Positions 28,050 through 36,622 of a stretch of DNA of 64,000 nucleotides are shown piece by piece. The DNA lies in contig NZ_CP031222.1 of assembly GCF_003351745.1 (NCBI RefSeq), positions 726,207-790,206 of the forward strand, in the 5' to 3' direction. Made by a program: the position numbers and the translations under genes. Source of the DNA: Aquirhabdus parva (GTDB lineage Bacteria > Pseudomonadota > Gammaproteobacteria > Pseudomonadales > Moraxellaceae). The first letter of the stretch is position 1; each line of letters starts with the position of its first letter. The notes under the pieces were generated by a model. That model searched no databases, was not told the origin of the DNA, and worked only from the letters and a program-made list of their open reading frames with translations.

Positions 28050-28787
28050 TTAGGCAGATCGCCCTACATCACCACTCAATGCTTCTGGCAAATCTAAAAT
28101 CACTAGGCCTGCTTCACCCAGCGCTTCAGGCTTGGCAACCACTAAGGCTTCCCAGCCATCATCAGAAGTGGCGACGGCATTCACTGCAGTGATATTCGGC
28201 GCAATACTTTGCCCAGCCTGTGGCACAACCCCTGAGCCTTCGACGCGATGCAGCCATGCTTTCGGTTTGGCGCGAAAATAAAGACGTGCGACAATCTCTT
28301 GCCCTAAATAACAGCCTTTATCGTAGTTGACGCCCTCACGCTGATGCAGGCGAATTTCCTGTGGTTGGAATAACCCAGCTGTACTGGCGGTGATCCAAGC
28401 GGCGCCTGTTGCAATCGCTGTTTTTTGCCATTCGATGATCGTGGTTGCTGTCTCATCTGCCTGAAAGACGGCTAAACCATCCACAATAGCGGGAAAAATA
28501 GAGTGGCTATCTGAGGCCGACATTTTAGAGAATGCACCGTATTTACGAATATGTGCCTTGAAGTTATCCAGTAGATCCGTCGCAATCACAATATCAATGT
28601 GCTCAGCCGAGTGGCGTGTCAGCCAAAGTCCAAATGCAATACGACCTTTTAGATCACAAATCGCTGTCGGGCGAAACTCATGGGCGCTGATGTGGGTCAC
28701 ATCGACGGTAACTTGGCCTTGCAGGAACTTTTCGGTGTCGATACCGGTGAGTGTCAGTGTGCTGAAGGAGAGAGTAGGTGCAGACAT
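28050..28787 (-). CDS. ygfZ: YgfZ/GcvT-domain folate-binding protein for Fe-S cluster repair
   Basis: The 245-residue protein has the YgfZ signature KGCYLGQEIVARLYFRAKPKAWLHR (Cys and Gln-Glu of the K-G-C-x-x-G-Q-E motif) and an N-terminal GcvT-like region with FLQGQVTVDV. The family uses tetrahydrofolate to support maintenance of certain Fe-S enzymes such as MiaB. It is a little shorter than E. coli YgfZ (326), missing part of the C-terminal barrel. It converges on the binding lipoprotein gene with a shared terminator. Confidence 0.92.
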   Translation of the reverse strand: MSAPTLSFSTLTLTGIDTEKFLQGQVTVDVTHISAHEFRPTAICDLKGRIAFGLWLTRHSAEHIDIVIATDLLDNFKAHIRKYGAFSKMSASDSHSIFPAIVDGLAVFQADETATTIIEWQKTAIATGAAWITASTAGLFQPQEIRLHQREGVNYDKGCYLGQEIVARLYFRAKPKAWLHRVEGSGVVPQAGQSIAPNITAVNAVATSDDGWEALVVAKPEALGEAGLVILDLPEALSGDVGRSA

Positions 28788-29011
28788 GGGGAGGTAACCT
28801 TGCGCTTGGATAAGAGATAGAGTGCGAAACGCGGTAATTCAAATACTATCGCTGCTATATCGGGTCAAATTGATTGAACACAAGCAAAATAACACAAGCT
28901 TCAATCATGATAAAATAGAGTTCGGTATCTTGATCCTATGTTCGCTATTTTGCCAGTTTATAGGGTGGTAATGTTAGACTTCCTTCATCTATAACCTTAT
29001 TGAATTCAACT

Positions 29012-30268
29012 ATGTCCAAAGTAGATCCTGCATCAAAGCCTTCATCTGTTGCCATTATCGGTGCAGGCCCTGCGGGATTAATGGCTGCAGAATCTATAGT
29101 CGCGGCAGGTCATCAAGTCACAATTTTCGAGCAAAAAGCCTCGGTTGGCCGTAAATTCCTCATGGCAGGTAAGGGCGGCCTAAATATCAGTCATAGCGAA
29201 CCTTTCGATGATTTTGTTCAACGTTATGATGCACCAGATTGGCTGCGACCGATGTTGCAAGCATTCACACCCCATGATCTACGCGAATGGGTACATGGTT
29301 TAGGGGTTGAGACCTTTGTCGGGTCATCTGGACGAGTGTTTCCATCTGAGATGAAGGCAGCACCACTGCTTCGTGCATGGGTTGCACGTTTGAAAGCCAG
29401 CGGGGTTCAATTCCTGCTCCGCCATCGTTGGGAAGGGGCCAACGAAGATCAACAGTGGTTTTTCTCTACGCCTGTGGGAGAGAAGTCCTATTCGTTTGAT
29501 GCGGTGGTCTTGGCACTGGGTGGAGCCAGTTGGGCAAAATTAGGCGCCGATGGTACGTGGCGTCCTTGGCTGATCAAACAGGGTGTTGCGACGCAGGATT
29601 TTAGCCCCTCAAATGGGGGCTTTACGGTGGATTTAAGCCTCTTTATGCAGTCTTTGGCAGGTGAGCCCGTCAAGTCGATCGTTGCATCGACAAGACGTGC
29701 GGATGGCAGCTTTGAGCAGAAATCAGGGGATTTGATTATCACGGAGCAAGGTGTAGAAGGGGGGGTGATCTACGCGTTATCTCGCCATTTACGGGCATCC
29801 ATAGAGCGTACGGGGAGTGCTGTACTTTCCTTGGATTTATTCCCACATCGGACTGAAGCGCAATTGTATGCGCAGTTGTCAAAACCAATGGGTAAGCAGT
29901 CTCTATCGAGCTTTTGGAGACGTCAGATTGGGCTGGAAGGGGTCAAAGCGGGGCTAGTCCGTGAGTCTATTGCACGTGAGTTTTGGACTGATGCTACAGA
30001 AATCGCAAAAGTACTTAAACAACTCAAAATTGTAATGAATGGAATGCGGCCGATTGATGAGGCGATTAGTACTGCCGGTGGTGTGAAACAAGATGCGGTT
30101 AATCAGGCCTTGATGTTGATTTCGTGGCCGGGTGTGTTTTGTGCAGGAGAAATGCTGGATTGGGATGCGCCAACAGGTGGATATTTGTTGACGGCTTGTT
30201 TTGCCCATGGTCGTTGGGCAGGGCAGGGTGTTAATCAATGGCTGGCTGGTATCCATAAACCAGCCTAA
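29012..30268 (+). CDS. HI0933-type (TIGR03862-like) NAD(P)/FAD-dependent flavoprotein
   Basis: The 418-residue protein starts with the dinucleotide motif AIIGAGPAGLMAAESIVAAGH. It then has GRKFLMAGKGGLNISHSEP, the VVLALGGASW strand and a C-terminal ISTAGGVKQDAV ... FCAGEMLDWDAPTGGYLLTACFAHG block. This is the BaiN/HI0933 family of uncharacterised oxidoreductases, here of the TIGR03862 type. The ATG is preferred over a TTG four codons earlier. It stands alone, convergent with the acyltransferase gene 25 bases away. Confidence 0.9.
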   Translation: MSKVDPASKPSSVAIIGAGPAGLMAAESIVAAGHQVTIFEQKASVGRKFLMAGKGGLNISHSEPFDDFVQRYDAPDWLRPMLQAFTPHDLREWVHGLGVETFVGSSGRVFPSEMKAAPLLRAWVARLKASGVQFLLRHRWEGANEDQQWFFSTPVGEKSYSFDAVVLALGGASWAKLGADGTWRPWLIKQGVATQDFSPSNGGFTVDLSLFMQSLAGEPVKSIVASTRRADGSFEQKSGDLIITEQGVEGGVIYALSRHLRASIERTGSAVLSLDLFPHRTEAQLYAQLSKPMGKQSLSSFWRRQIGLEGVKAGLVRESIAREFWTDATEIAKVLKQLKIVMNGMRPIDEAISTAGGVKQDAVNQALMLISWPGVFCAGEMLDWDAPTGGYLLTACFAHGRWAGQGVNQWLAGIHKPA

Positions 30269-30292
30269 GATGAATTGTCTTAGCATTAGTAC

Positions 30293-31252
30293 CTAGATTG
30301 ATTGATCTTTCTCTTGTTCTGCGGCCTTTTTGTAAGGTGAAAGTACCCCTTCAGGTTGAGATTTAAAGCGGCGGTGGAACCACATCCACTGAGTTGGTGC
30401 AATCCGAATTAGTCCTTCAAACATATCATTGATGCGTGTCGCATCCATCACAGGATCATCGGAAGGGTAATTTAACAGTTCAGGTGTGATTGTGAGATGG
30501 TAATGCGGTTTTTCATCATTTTGGCGATAAGAATGAAATGATAAAATCGCTGAATTATTGACTTTAACCAATCGCCGTGGCGCGGTGACTGATGCAGCAG
30601 GGACACCGAAGAAAGGCGCCATGACACCCTGCTTTAAGCCAAAATCTTGATCAGGTGAGTACCAGACGATTTGTCCAGACTTAAGCGCACTGACTAACCC
30701 CCGCATATCATCATGATCGATTTGCTGTTTAAAAATATTGGAGCGCGCGCGCGTGATGAGCCATTCCAGTAAAGGATTGTTCTGTGGGCGATATACGATA
30801 TAGGCAGAAAAGAACAAGGAAGAAAGATATCCACCCAAATCGAGCGTTGTATAGTGACCGCCTAGCAGTAGAATGCCTTGCCCCCGTTTTTGGGCTTCAA
30901 TCAGATGATGGAGTCCATCAATCGTGACCTGATTGTCGAAACGTTTCGGGGTATACCACGCACTGAGACTTTCAAAGAAACCAATTACCCCATTTCTAAA
31001 AACATCTTTTCCCATTTCATAGCGTTCAGCTTCGGATAGTTCTGGAAAGCATAATCCAAGATTGATCAGGGTATCGCTTCTACGGCGTTCACCGAGGGCC
31101 CAGAACTTCTCTCCTAACCAACGTCCTAATCTGAACTGTATACGCCATGGTAGATGTGCCAGCAGCAGGAGGATACAGACGCCTATCCAGATTCCCCAAT
31201 ATTGAGGCATGAGAAACTTGACTTTAAACGGAGGCGTACTACTTACACTCAT
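30293..31252 (-). CDS. Lipid A biosynthesis lauroyl/myristoyl acyltransferase (LpxL/HtrB family)
   Basis: The 319-residue protein has a membrane-anchoring helix (YWGIWIGVCILLLLAHL), an RLGRWLG segment, the catalytic H-x4-D motif in GGHYTTLDLGGY and the conserved SPDQDFG and APFFGVPAA blocks. Such enzymes add the secondary acyl chain to Kdo2-lipid IVA at the inner membrane. LpxL and LpxM types cannot be separated here. It lies last in a uup-lipoprotein-acyltransferase run on the minus strand, 82 bases after the lipoprotein gene. The start was moved to the internal ATG because the longest frame begins with TTG. Confidence 0.92.
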   Translation of the reverse strand: MSVSSTPPFKVKFLMPQYWGIWIGVCILLLLAHLPWRIQFRLGRWLGEKFWALGERRRSDTLINLGLCFPELSEAERYEMGKDVFRNGVIGFFESLSAWYTPKRFDNQVTIDGLHHLIEAQKRGQGILLLGGHYTTLDLGGYLSSLFFSAYIVYRPQNNPLLEWLITRARSNIFKQQIDHDDMRGLVSALKSGQIVWYSPDQDFGLKQGVMAPFFGVPAASVTAPRRLVKVNNSAILSFHSYRQNDEKPHYHLTITPELLNYPSDDPVMDATRINDMFEGLIRIAPTQWMWFHRRFKSQPEGVLSPYKKAAEQEKDQSI

Positions 31253-31334
31253 AAGATCAGAATCGCGTTTTAGAATTTTTGAGATACTGATTGGTGCACG
31301 GTGTACCAATCAGTTGATGAGGCTTCATTTAAAC

Positions 31335-32282
31335 TTATGGATTTGGCGTAGAAGATGACCACGGATTGATGGATTTCAATATCCGACGAAACAGTGACGG
31401 TTTAGGTGCGTCAGTTTTATCCGCAGGTTGTGCGGTATCTGCTTTGCCATCAGGATTTGAATAATCGACAACCTTCGCAGTGGAATCAGAACTATTGCCA
31501 AAGCTAAACCATTTACCTGTATTGCTTTCACCACATTGCGCTGCTTTTTTCCATTCTTCGATTTGAGCGGGTGTTGAGTTTTTCAGATCGATATAGATCG
31601 GATTATCTTCTTGTTTTTTATTGGTGGGCAAGCGACCTGGAATCTGAATCTCGGATGCCAGTAAGCCTAGAATTTCAAGCATGCGGTCTGAACGATAAAA
31701 CTTTTGCTCATGCTGAATCACATAGCCGATATTACCGCGACGCGTGATGAGATAACCCATGAAACGGGTGGTATTCAGATCTTGGGTCAGATCTTTTACC
31801 GTAATTTCAGATTGAATCACCGCATAAAGTGACGAGCCCATACGACTATTCACGTTGCGCTGAATGATAATCCGGCCCCCTGGATTCACTTTTTCCATGT
31901 AATAGCGGAAGATCAAATCGCGCGTGGTGGTATCGTCTGCAAATTCAGGCAAGACAATATTGGGGTTATTAATTAAATTTACCGCATCAATACGGAAGAA
32001 ACGACCAGCATTATCGTAAATATTTAAGCTTGAACCTTCAGGTGTACAGCTATCACGCAACCGAACCTGCCCGCGAAAGTTTTGCGCACCGAGGTCAATC
32101 GTATAGGCTTGTGCAGGGGCATCATAGAGGTAGTGACTTTGGGGGCTGGTTTGATGACTGAGCCCCATATGACTACAACTTGACAATAGTATGCCGCTGG
32201 TCGCGATAACCAATATGCTGGCTACGCGATATCCTGCTAAACGTTTGATGACAGGCAAGCGTTCCATTCCATGGTGATTCAT
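31335..32282 (-). CDS. Conserved lipoprotein of unknown function
   Basis: The 315-residue product has a signal peptide ending in lipobox LSSC, followed by a globular domain (AYTIDLGAQNFRGQVRL..., ending near AAQCGES) and a Ser/Asp/Pro-rich tail. No known catalytic motif is recognised. It begins six bases after uup, with AAGGAG in the end of uup, so the two are co-transcribed and perhaps translationally coupled. The association with an envelope acyltransferase suggests an envelope role, which is inference only. Confidence 0.8.
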   Translation of the reverse strand: MNHHGMERLPVIKRLAGYRVASILVIATSGILLSSCSHMGLSHQTSPQSHYLYDAPAQAYTIDLGAQNFRGQVRLRDSCTPEGSSLNIYDNAGRFFRIDAVNLINNPNIVLPEFADDTTTRDLIFRYYMEKVNPGGRIIIQRNVNSRMGSSLYAVIQSEITVKDLTQDLNTTRFMGYLITRRGNIGYVIQHEQKFYRSDRMLEILGLLASEIQIPGRLPTNKKQEDNPIYIDLKNSTPAQIEEWKKAAQCGESNTGKWFSFGNSSDSTAKVVDYSNPDGKADTAQPADKTDAPKPSLFRRILKSINPWSSSTPNP

Positions 32283-32288
32283 GCTGTT

Positions 32289-34190
32289 TTAAGCTCCTTG
32301 ACTAGCCGCCTCTAAGGTCGTCCAGCGCTCTAATTGATCTAGTATTTTTTGTTCTATCTCGGCTAAACGCGTTGACGCAAGCGTAGCCGCTGCTGCATCA
32401 GTGACAAACCATGTGCCATCGGCGAGTTTGCCTTCTAATTCAGCTTGTTCTGCTTCGAGTGCCGCAATCACTGCGGGCAGGCCGTCTAATTCTCTTTGAT
32501 CTTTATAACTCAATTTTACCGTTTTGGGTAATGGTTTTGCTGTTGTCGTAGTGGATGTGGCTTTTACGGCGACGGGAGGCAATTTTTTCATGCGCTGTTG
32601 CACTTCGCGCTGAGCAAGATAATCTTTATAACCACCAATATATTCTTCAACGTGTCCCTTACCATCAAACACCCAAGTCGAGGTCACGACTTGATCAACA
32701 AATGCCCGGTCATGACTAATCAGAAGCAAGGTGCCGGGATAGCTGGCAATGGCTTCTTCAAGCAGCTCCAGTGTCACCATGTCCAGATCATTGGTCGGCT
32801 CGTCGAGAACCAGCAGGTTGGATGGACGAATCAGCAAACGTGCTAACAATAAGCGGTTACGCTCACCCCCTGACAATGCTTTGACAGGTGTCCGTGCACG
32901 TGCTGGAGAGAATAGAAAGTCTTGCAGGTAGCTTAAGATATGACGACGGTTACCGTTGATTTCGATAAAGTCAGAACCTTCGCTGACGTTTTCCAGCACG
33001 GTTTTTTCCAAATCCAACTGATTACGCAGTTGGTCAAAGTAGGCAACATCCAGTTGCGTGCCTGTTTTGACCGAACCGCCATGTTCCATTTCTCCGAGCA
33101 GGGCACGGATCAGTGTGGTTTTACCGACACCGTTGTCTCCGATCAAACCAATCTTGTCACCACGCATGACCATGGCTGAGAAGTTTTCAACCAATAGACG
33201 ATCGCCGAAGCCGACAGAGAGGTTCTCGATATCGAAAACCAGCTTGCCTGAACGGTTAGCATCTTGTACGACCAGTGATACATTACCTTGTTGGCTACGG
33301 CGTGCTTTATGTTCTTCACGCAGTGCTTCAAGAGCACGGACACGGCCTTCGTTACGGGTACGGCGTGCCTTGATGCCTTGGCGAATCCACACTTCTTCTT
33401 CCGCGAGCTTCTTGTCGAAGTTCGCGCTTTGTTTTTCTTCTGCTTCTAACTGTTGGGCTTTAATTTCTAAATATCGTGCGTAGTTGCCTTCATAACCGCG
33501 CAGTACGCCGCGATCCAGCTCCACAATACGCGTTGCCAGACGATCGACAAAGGCACGGTCATGGCTGATAAACATCAGGGTTAAGTTCGGCCAATCCAGC
33601 AGGAATTGTTCAAGCCATTCGATACTTTCAACATCCAAATGGTTGGTTGGCTCATCAAGAAGCAGTAATTCAGGTTGCGTCAGGAGTGCGCGCGCAAGCA
33701 ATACACGACGTTTACGACCACCAGATAGATCCGCAAGATCAGCATTGCCATCAAGGTTCATTTTACCCAAGATGGTATCCACTTGACGCTCAAGCGCCCA
33801 GCCGTCGCCGTCGTCCAGTTTGCTTTGCAGGTCGCTCATGCGCTCACAGGCATCCATATCACCCAGTGCACAGGCTTCGCTTTCGTGGTGATAGTCAATC
33901 AAGACTTGGGCAATAGGCCCTGCACCGCCTGCGACAATATCTGCAACCTTGCCCGTTGACATCGGCACATCTTGTTCGAGCATGGTGATGCGTAAACCAC
34001 CTTGCTTGGCAATTTCGCCTTTGTCGGGAAGAAGCTGACCGCTTGCCAGTTTGAGTAGAGTAGACTTACCTTCGCCGTTACGGCCAATGATACAGACACG
34101 CTCCCCCCGCTCAATTGAAAGACTTGCGCCGTCCAGAATAGCGGGGCCGCCAAAAGCCAATTGAATGTCGCGTAAAGTAAGCAATGCCAT
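32289..34190 (-). CDS. uup: ABC-F family ATPase Uup
   Basis: The 633-residue protein has two ABC cassettes. The first has Walker A GRNGEGKST, signature LSGGRKRRVLLARALL and Walker B LLLLDEPTNHLD. The second has GDNGVGKTT, LSGGERNRLLLARLL and LLVLDEPTNDLD. An Arg/Glu-rich interdomain linker and a C-terminal coiled-coil DNA-binding-type domain follow (about residues 540-630). No membrane segments are present. Uup acts on ribosomes or branched DNA and limits transposon excision in E. coli. It heads the operon with the lipoprotein and the lipid A acyltransferase. SlyX is divergent upstream. Confidence 0.96.
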   Translation of the reverse strand: MALLTLRDIQLAFGGPAILDGASLSIERGERVCIIGRNGEGKSTLLKLASGQLLPDKGEIAKQGGLRITMLEQDVPMSTGKVADIVAGGAGPIAQVLIDYHHESEACALGDMDACERMSDLQSKLDDGDGWALERQVDTILGKMNLDGNADLADLSGGRKRRVLLARALLTQPELLLLDEPTNHLDVESIEWLEQFLLDWPNLTLMFISHDRAFVDRLATRIVELDRGVLRGYEGNYARYLEIKAQQLEAEEKQSANFDKKLAEEEVWIRQGIKARRTRNEGRVRALEALREEHKARRSQQGNVSLVVQDANRSGKLVFDIENLSVGFGDRLLVENFSAMVMRGDKIGLIGDNGVGKTTLIRALLGEMEHGGSVKTGTQLDVAYFDQLRNQLDLEKTVLENVSEGSDFIEINGNRRHILSYLQDFLFSPARARTPVKALSGGERNRLLLARLLIRPSNLLVLDEPTNDLDMVTLELLEEAIASYPGTLLLISHDRAFVDQVVTSTWVFDGKGHVEEYIGGYKDYLAQREVQQRMKKLPPVAVKATSTTTTAKPLPKTVKLSYKDQRELDGLPAVIAALEAEQAELEGKLADGTWFVTDAAAATLASTRLAEIEQKILDQLERWTTLEAASQGA

Positions 34191-34306
34191 GAAGCTATTT
34201 TTCCGTATCGGGGGGTATCTAAGTCAATGATATAATCGGTCCAAGACTGATCAATCGGTAAGACTGAGAACTAAACTAAATTGAATATCAGGTGAAGGGC
34301 GGTATG

Positions 34307-34567
34307 ATGAACGAACATTGTGACAAACGCCAGTTAGATGAGCCTTTAAGCATCATTTTACGCGATAGAATCGATACGCTCGAGATTCGCGTGGCTTTTT
34401 TGGATGATTTACTCGACTCTTTGAATTCAACAGTTGCTGCGCAGGCACAGCAATTGAGGGATTTACAGGATCAATTCAAGGTGCTTTATAGTCGTATGGA
34501 GTCTGCTAATAAAGGTGAAGGGATCGCGATTTTTGATGCCGCCGCTGAGGTTCCGCCGCATTATTAA
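34307..34567 (+). CDS. slyX: SlyX family coiled-coil protein
   Basis: The 86-residue protein has the SlyX pattern: a helical coiled coil (LEIRVAFLDDLLDSLNSTVAAQAQQLRDLQ) and the diagnostic C-terminal PPHY. Its function is unknown. Two consecutive ATGs and a GTG four codons earlier are possible starts. The second ATG has AAGGG seven bases upstream and is chosen. The gene is divergent from uup and convergent with the AraC-type regulator. Confidence 0.93.
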   Translation: MNEHCDKRQLDEPLSIILRDRIDTLEIRVAFLDDLLDSLNSTVAAQAQQLRDLQDQFKVLYSRMESANKGEGIAIFDAAAEVPPHY

Positions 34568-34611
34568 TGATTCTTTGCTCATCGTGCGTTATTCACACCA
34601 AACGCTTCCCA

Positions 34612-35622
34612 TCACTTTCTAAAGTTTTTAGGGAGTTCTCCAGTCCAGCGTTTCACCGCACGGGTGAATGCACTTTGTTCTGAATAGCCTAAACGAAGTG
34701 CAATTTCAAAAAGGGTCAATTTGTCGTTTTTGATATATTGATTAAATAAATCCAGCTTTACGCTTGCGAGCAACTCCTGAAACTTGATGTCATGTTGGTT
34801 GAGCTTGCGTTGCAGGGTGCGTGTAGACGTATTCATGCGCTTTGCGATATGAACCAAAGAGGGCTCTTCTTGTCTTTGAACAATCTCCGTTAGGAGCGAT
34901 TTCAATTGTGTTTCAAACTGGTCACTTGGCAAGGTGCTGAGTAACGATTGGGCATGACCTTCAAGCAAGTGAAGCAAATTTGAATCGCGATTTTGCAGTG
35001 CAATATTCAGATAGTCTGCAGGGAACTCGACAATGGTGCGAATTCCCCCAAAACTGACAGGACAATGAAAAAAATGTTCATAAGGTGACTTATCCGCCGG
35101 GGCAGGATTAATAAAATTAATTCTGGTCGGGTACATGGCCTGACCTGCAATCGTCTGAATCATGGTAGCAAATGCAGAAATCGCAGTTTCATCCGCAAGT
35201 TGCCCAGGTGTGCCATGCTCACTACCCCAACTAATCGATACCAGATGACCTTCCAGTGTGATCGACAATGAGTTGACGTCATAAATCAAGCGCGCAAATC
35301 GCTCAAACAGTGAAACAGCCTCTCCAATGCTGCTGCAAGACAGCCCCAAATATCCCACTATTCCTGTATGTGCTGCTTTGATCTGTTGACCGATGAGTAA
35401 GCCGACTGCGGGAACAGGGGTGAGTGCGGCAATCTCATTAAGAAGTCCTATCCAATTAACAATTGAAATGCGATCATTGTGTTGGTATTGCACTATTTTC
35501 TGTCTTAATACTGCGGAGTCGACGGTTTGGGCATCGAGATAATCAATCAACATACCCGTGAGGGCGCTGTTCACATATAGCGAGGAATTCATCATTGACG
35601 CTCTGTTATCCATGGTTGGCAT
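34612..35622 (-). CDS. AraC-family transcriptional regulator
   Basis: The 336-residue protein combines an N-terminal arabinose-binding-like (PF12625 type) domain with a C-terminal AraC HTH pair: AKRMNTSTRTLQRKLNQHDI, then LTLFEIALRLGYSEQSAFTRAVKRWTG. This OruR/ArgR-like architecture often senses small organic acids or lipids. It is divergent from the fatty-acid-hydroxylase-type gene with about 125 bases between, so it probably controls that gene. The start is the first ATG; a TTG lies three codons upstream. Confidence 0.92.
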   Translation of the reverse strand: MPTMDNRASMMNSSLYVNSALTGMLIDYLDAQTVDSAVLRQKIVQYQHNDRISIVNWIGLLNEIAALTPVPAVGLLIGQQIKAAHTGIVGYLGLSCSSIGEAVSLFERFARLIYDVNSLSITLEGHLVSISWGSEHGTPGQLADETAISAFATMIQTIAGQAMYPTRINFINPAPADKSPYEHFFHCPVSFGGIRTIVEFPADYLNIALQNRDSNLLHLLEGHAQSLLSTLPSDQFETQLKSLLTEIVQRQEEPSLVHIAKRMNTSTRTLQRKLNQHDIKFQELLASVKLDLFNQYIKNDKLTLFEIALRLGYSEQSAFTRAVKRWTGELPKNFRK

Positions 35623-35746
35623 CTTGTTCAAAAACTATAAAGCGAATGGCGTGAAATGTCAAAAACATGGCAATGAGTGGTCAAGTCTGGTCGATAAACT
35701 TCTGCCAATATGATATGACTTCGTTTGATATAGAGTGACATGAGCC

Positions 35747-36409
35747 ATGTTGGGGATTCCCGTCGCGTTATTTTTTGCCAATGGAATTGAGTGGTATATG
35801 CATAAATACGCCTTGCACGGCACACCACAAACCGGTGGAGGGCGAAAGTCGTTCTATAGTCTGGGGATGAAGAATCATTGGACGCATCATCGCCGTGTTC
35901 GTCTGGCACAGTATCGTGACGATGAGCTCTATCAGCACCCCTTAGAAAACGATGCCGGTCGGAATGAAATCAAAGGTGTTATTTTTCTTGCAGGTCTCAC
36001 AACCTTAGTTTTTCCGATTGCACCGTTCTTTACATTGACGTCCTACTATTGTGGCTGGAATTATTACAATACCCATCGCAAGTCGCACCTTGATCCCGCA
36101 TGGGGAAAAAAGAAGATACCTTGGCATTACGATCACCATATGAACACCAACCAAGATGCGAACTGGTGTGTGACCAAACCTTGGTTTGATTATTTAATGG
36201 GTACGCGTGTGATTTCATCGGCTGATTTACAGGAGTCGAACCCGCTTGGCATTAGGCTGCCAAGAGTGATTGAAAATAAATTAAATCTATGGGCGCGCCG
36301 TTATGCGCCGCAAGCTTTTGCCAAACTCGATGCCAATATGCGTGATGAGCAAGCCAGACGCCGTAATGGCCTAGAAGATTTGATGCCTACGGATATTGTG
36401 GCTAAGTAG
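35747..36409 (+). CDS. Fatty acid hydroxylase / sterol desaturase superfamily membrane enzyme
   Basis: The 220-residue protein carries the histidine clusters of the family: HKYALHG (HX4H), HWTHHRR (HX2HH), NTHRKSH and HYDHHM (HX2HH), which hold a di-iron centre. A hydrophobic hairpin lies between (GVIFLAGLTTLVFPIAPFF). The substrate (a fatty acid, sterol or carotenoid-like lipid) is unknown. The N-terminus is short for the superfamily; a stop codon lies two codons upstream, so no longer start exists. A divergent AraC regulator is adjacent. Confidence 0.88.
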   Translation: MLGIPVALFFANGIEWYMHKYALHGTPQTGGGRKSFYSLGMKNHWTHHRRVRLAQYRDDELYQHPLENDAGRNEIKGVIFLAGLTTLVFPIAPFFTLTSYYCGWNYYNTHRKSHLDPAWGKKKIPWHYDHHMNTNQDANWCVTKPWFDYLMGTRVISSADLQESNPLGIRLPRVIENKLNLWARRYAPQAFAKLDANMRDEQARRRNGLEDLMPTDIVAK

Positions 36410-36430
36410 ATCGTTTTGATAGTTTGTATG

Positions 36431-36465
36431 AAAACAAAAACTTATCCCCAAAAGTTGGGGATAAG
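36431..36465 (-). terminator. Intrinsic terminator reading the minus strand
   Basis: CTTATCCCC pairs with GGGGATAAG across a seven-base loop, and the minus strand then runs TTTTTGTTTT. It lies about 160 bases after the deaminase stop and probably ends that operon. Confidence 0.7.
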
Positions 36466-36622
36466 GATGTTAATGAGATTTGGATAACTTAAAATAAAAC
36501 ATTTAAAAATAACAAGTTAAATCTTATCGATAAAATTTGAGTCGATGACGTCTCCATGAAAATAACGATTTATAAAACTGATCAATAGATTTAATTTTTT
36601 TTTAAGCCAGCAAATAGCCAAT

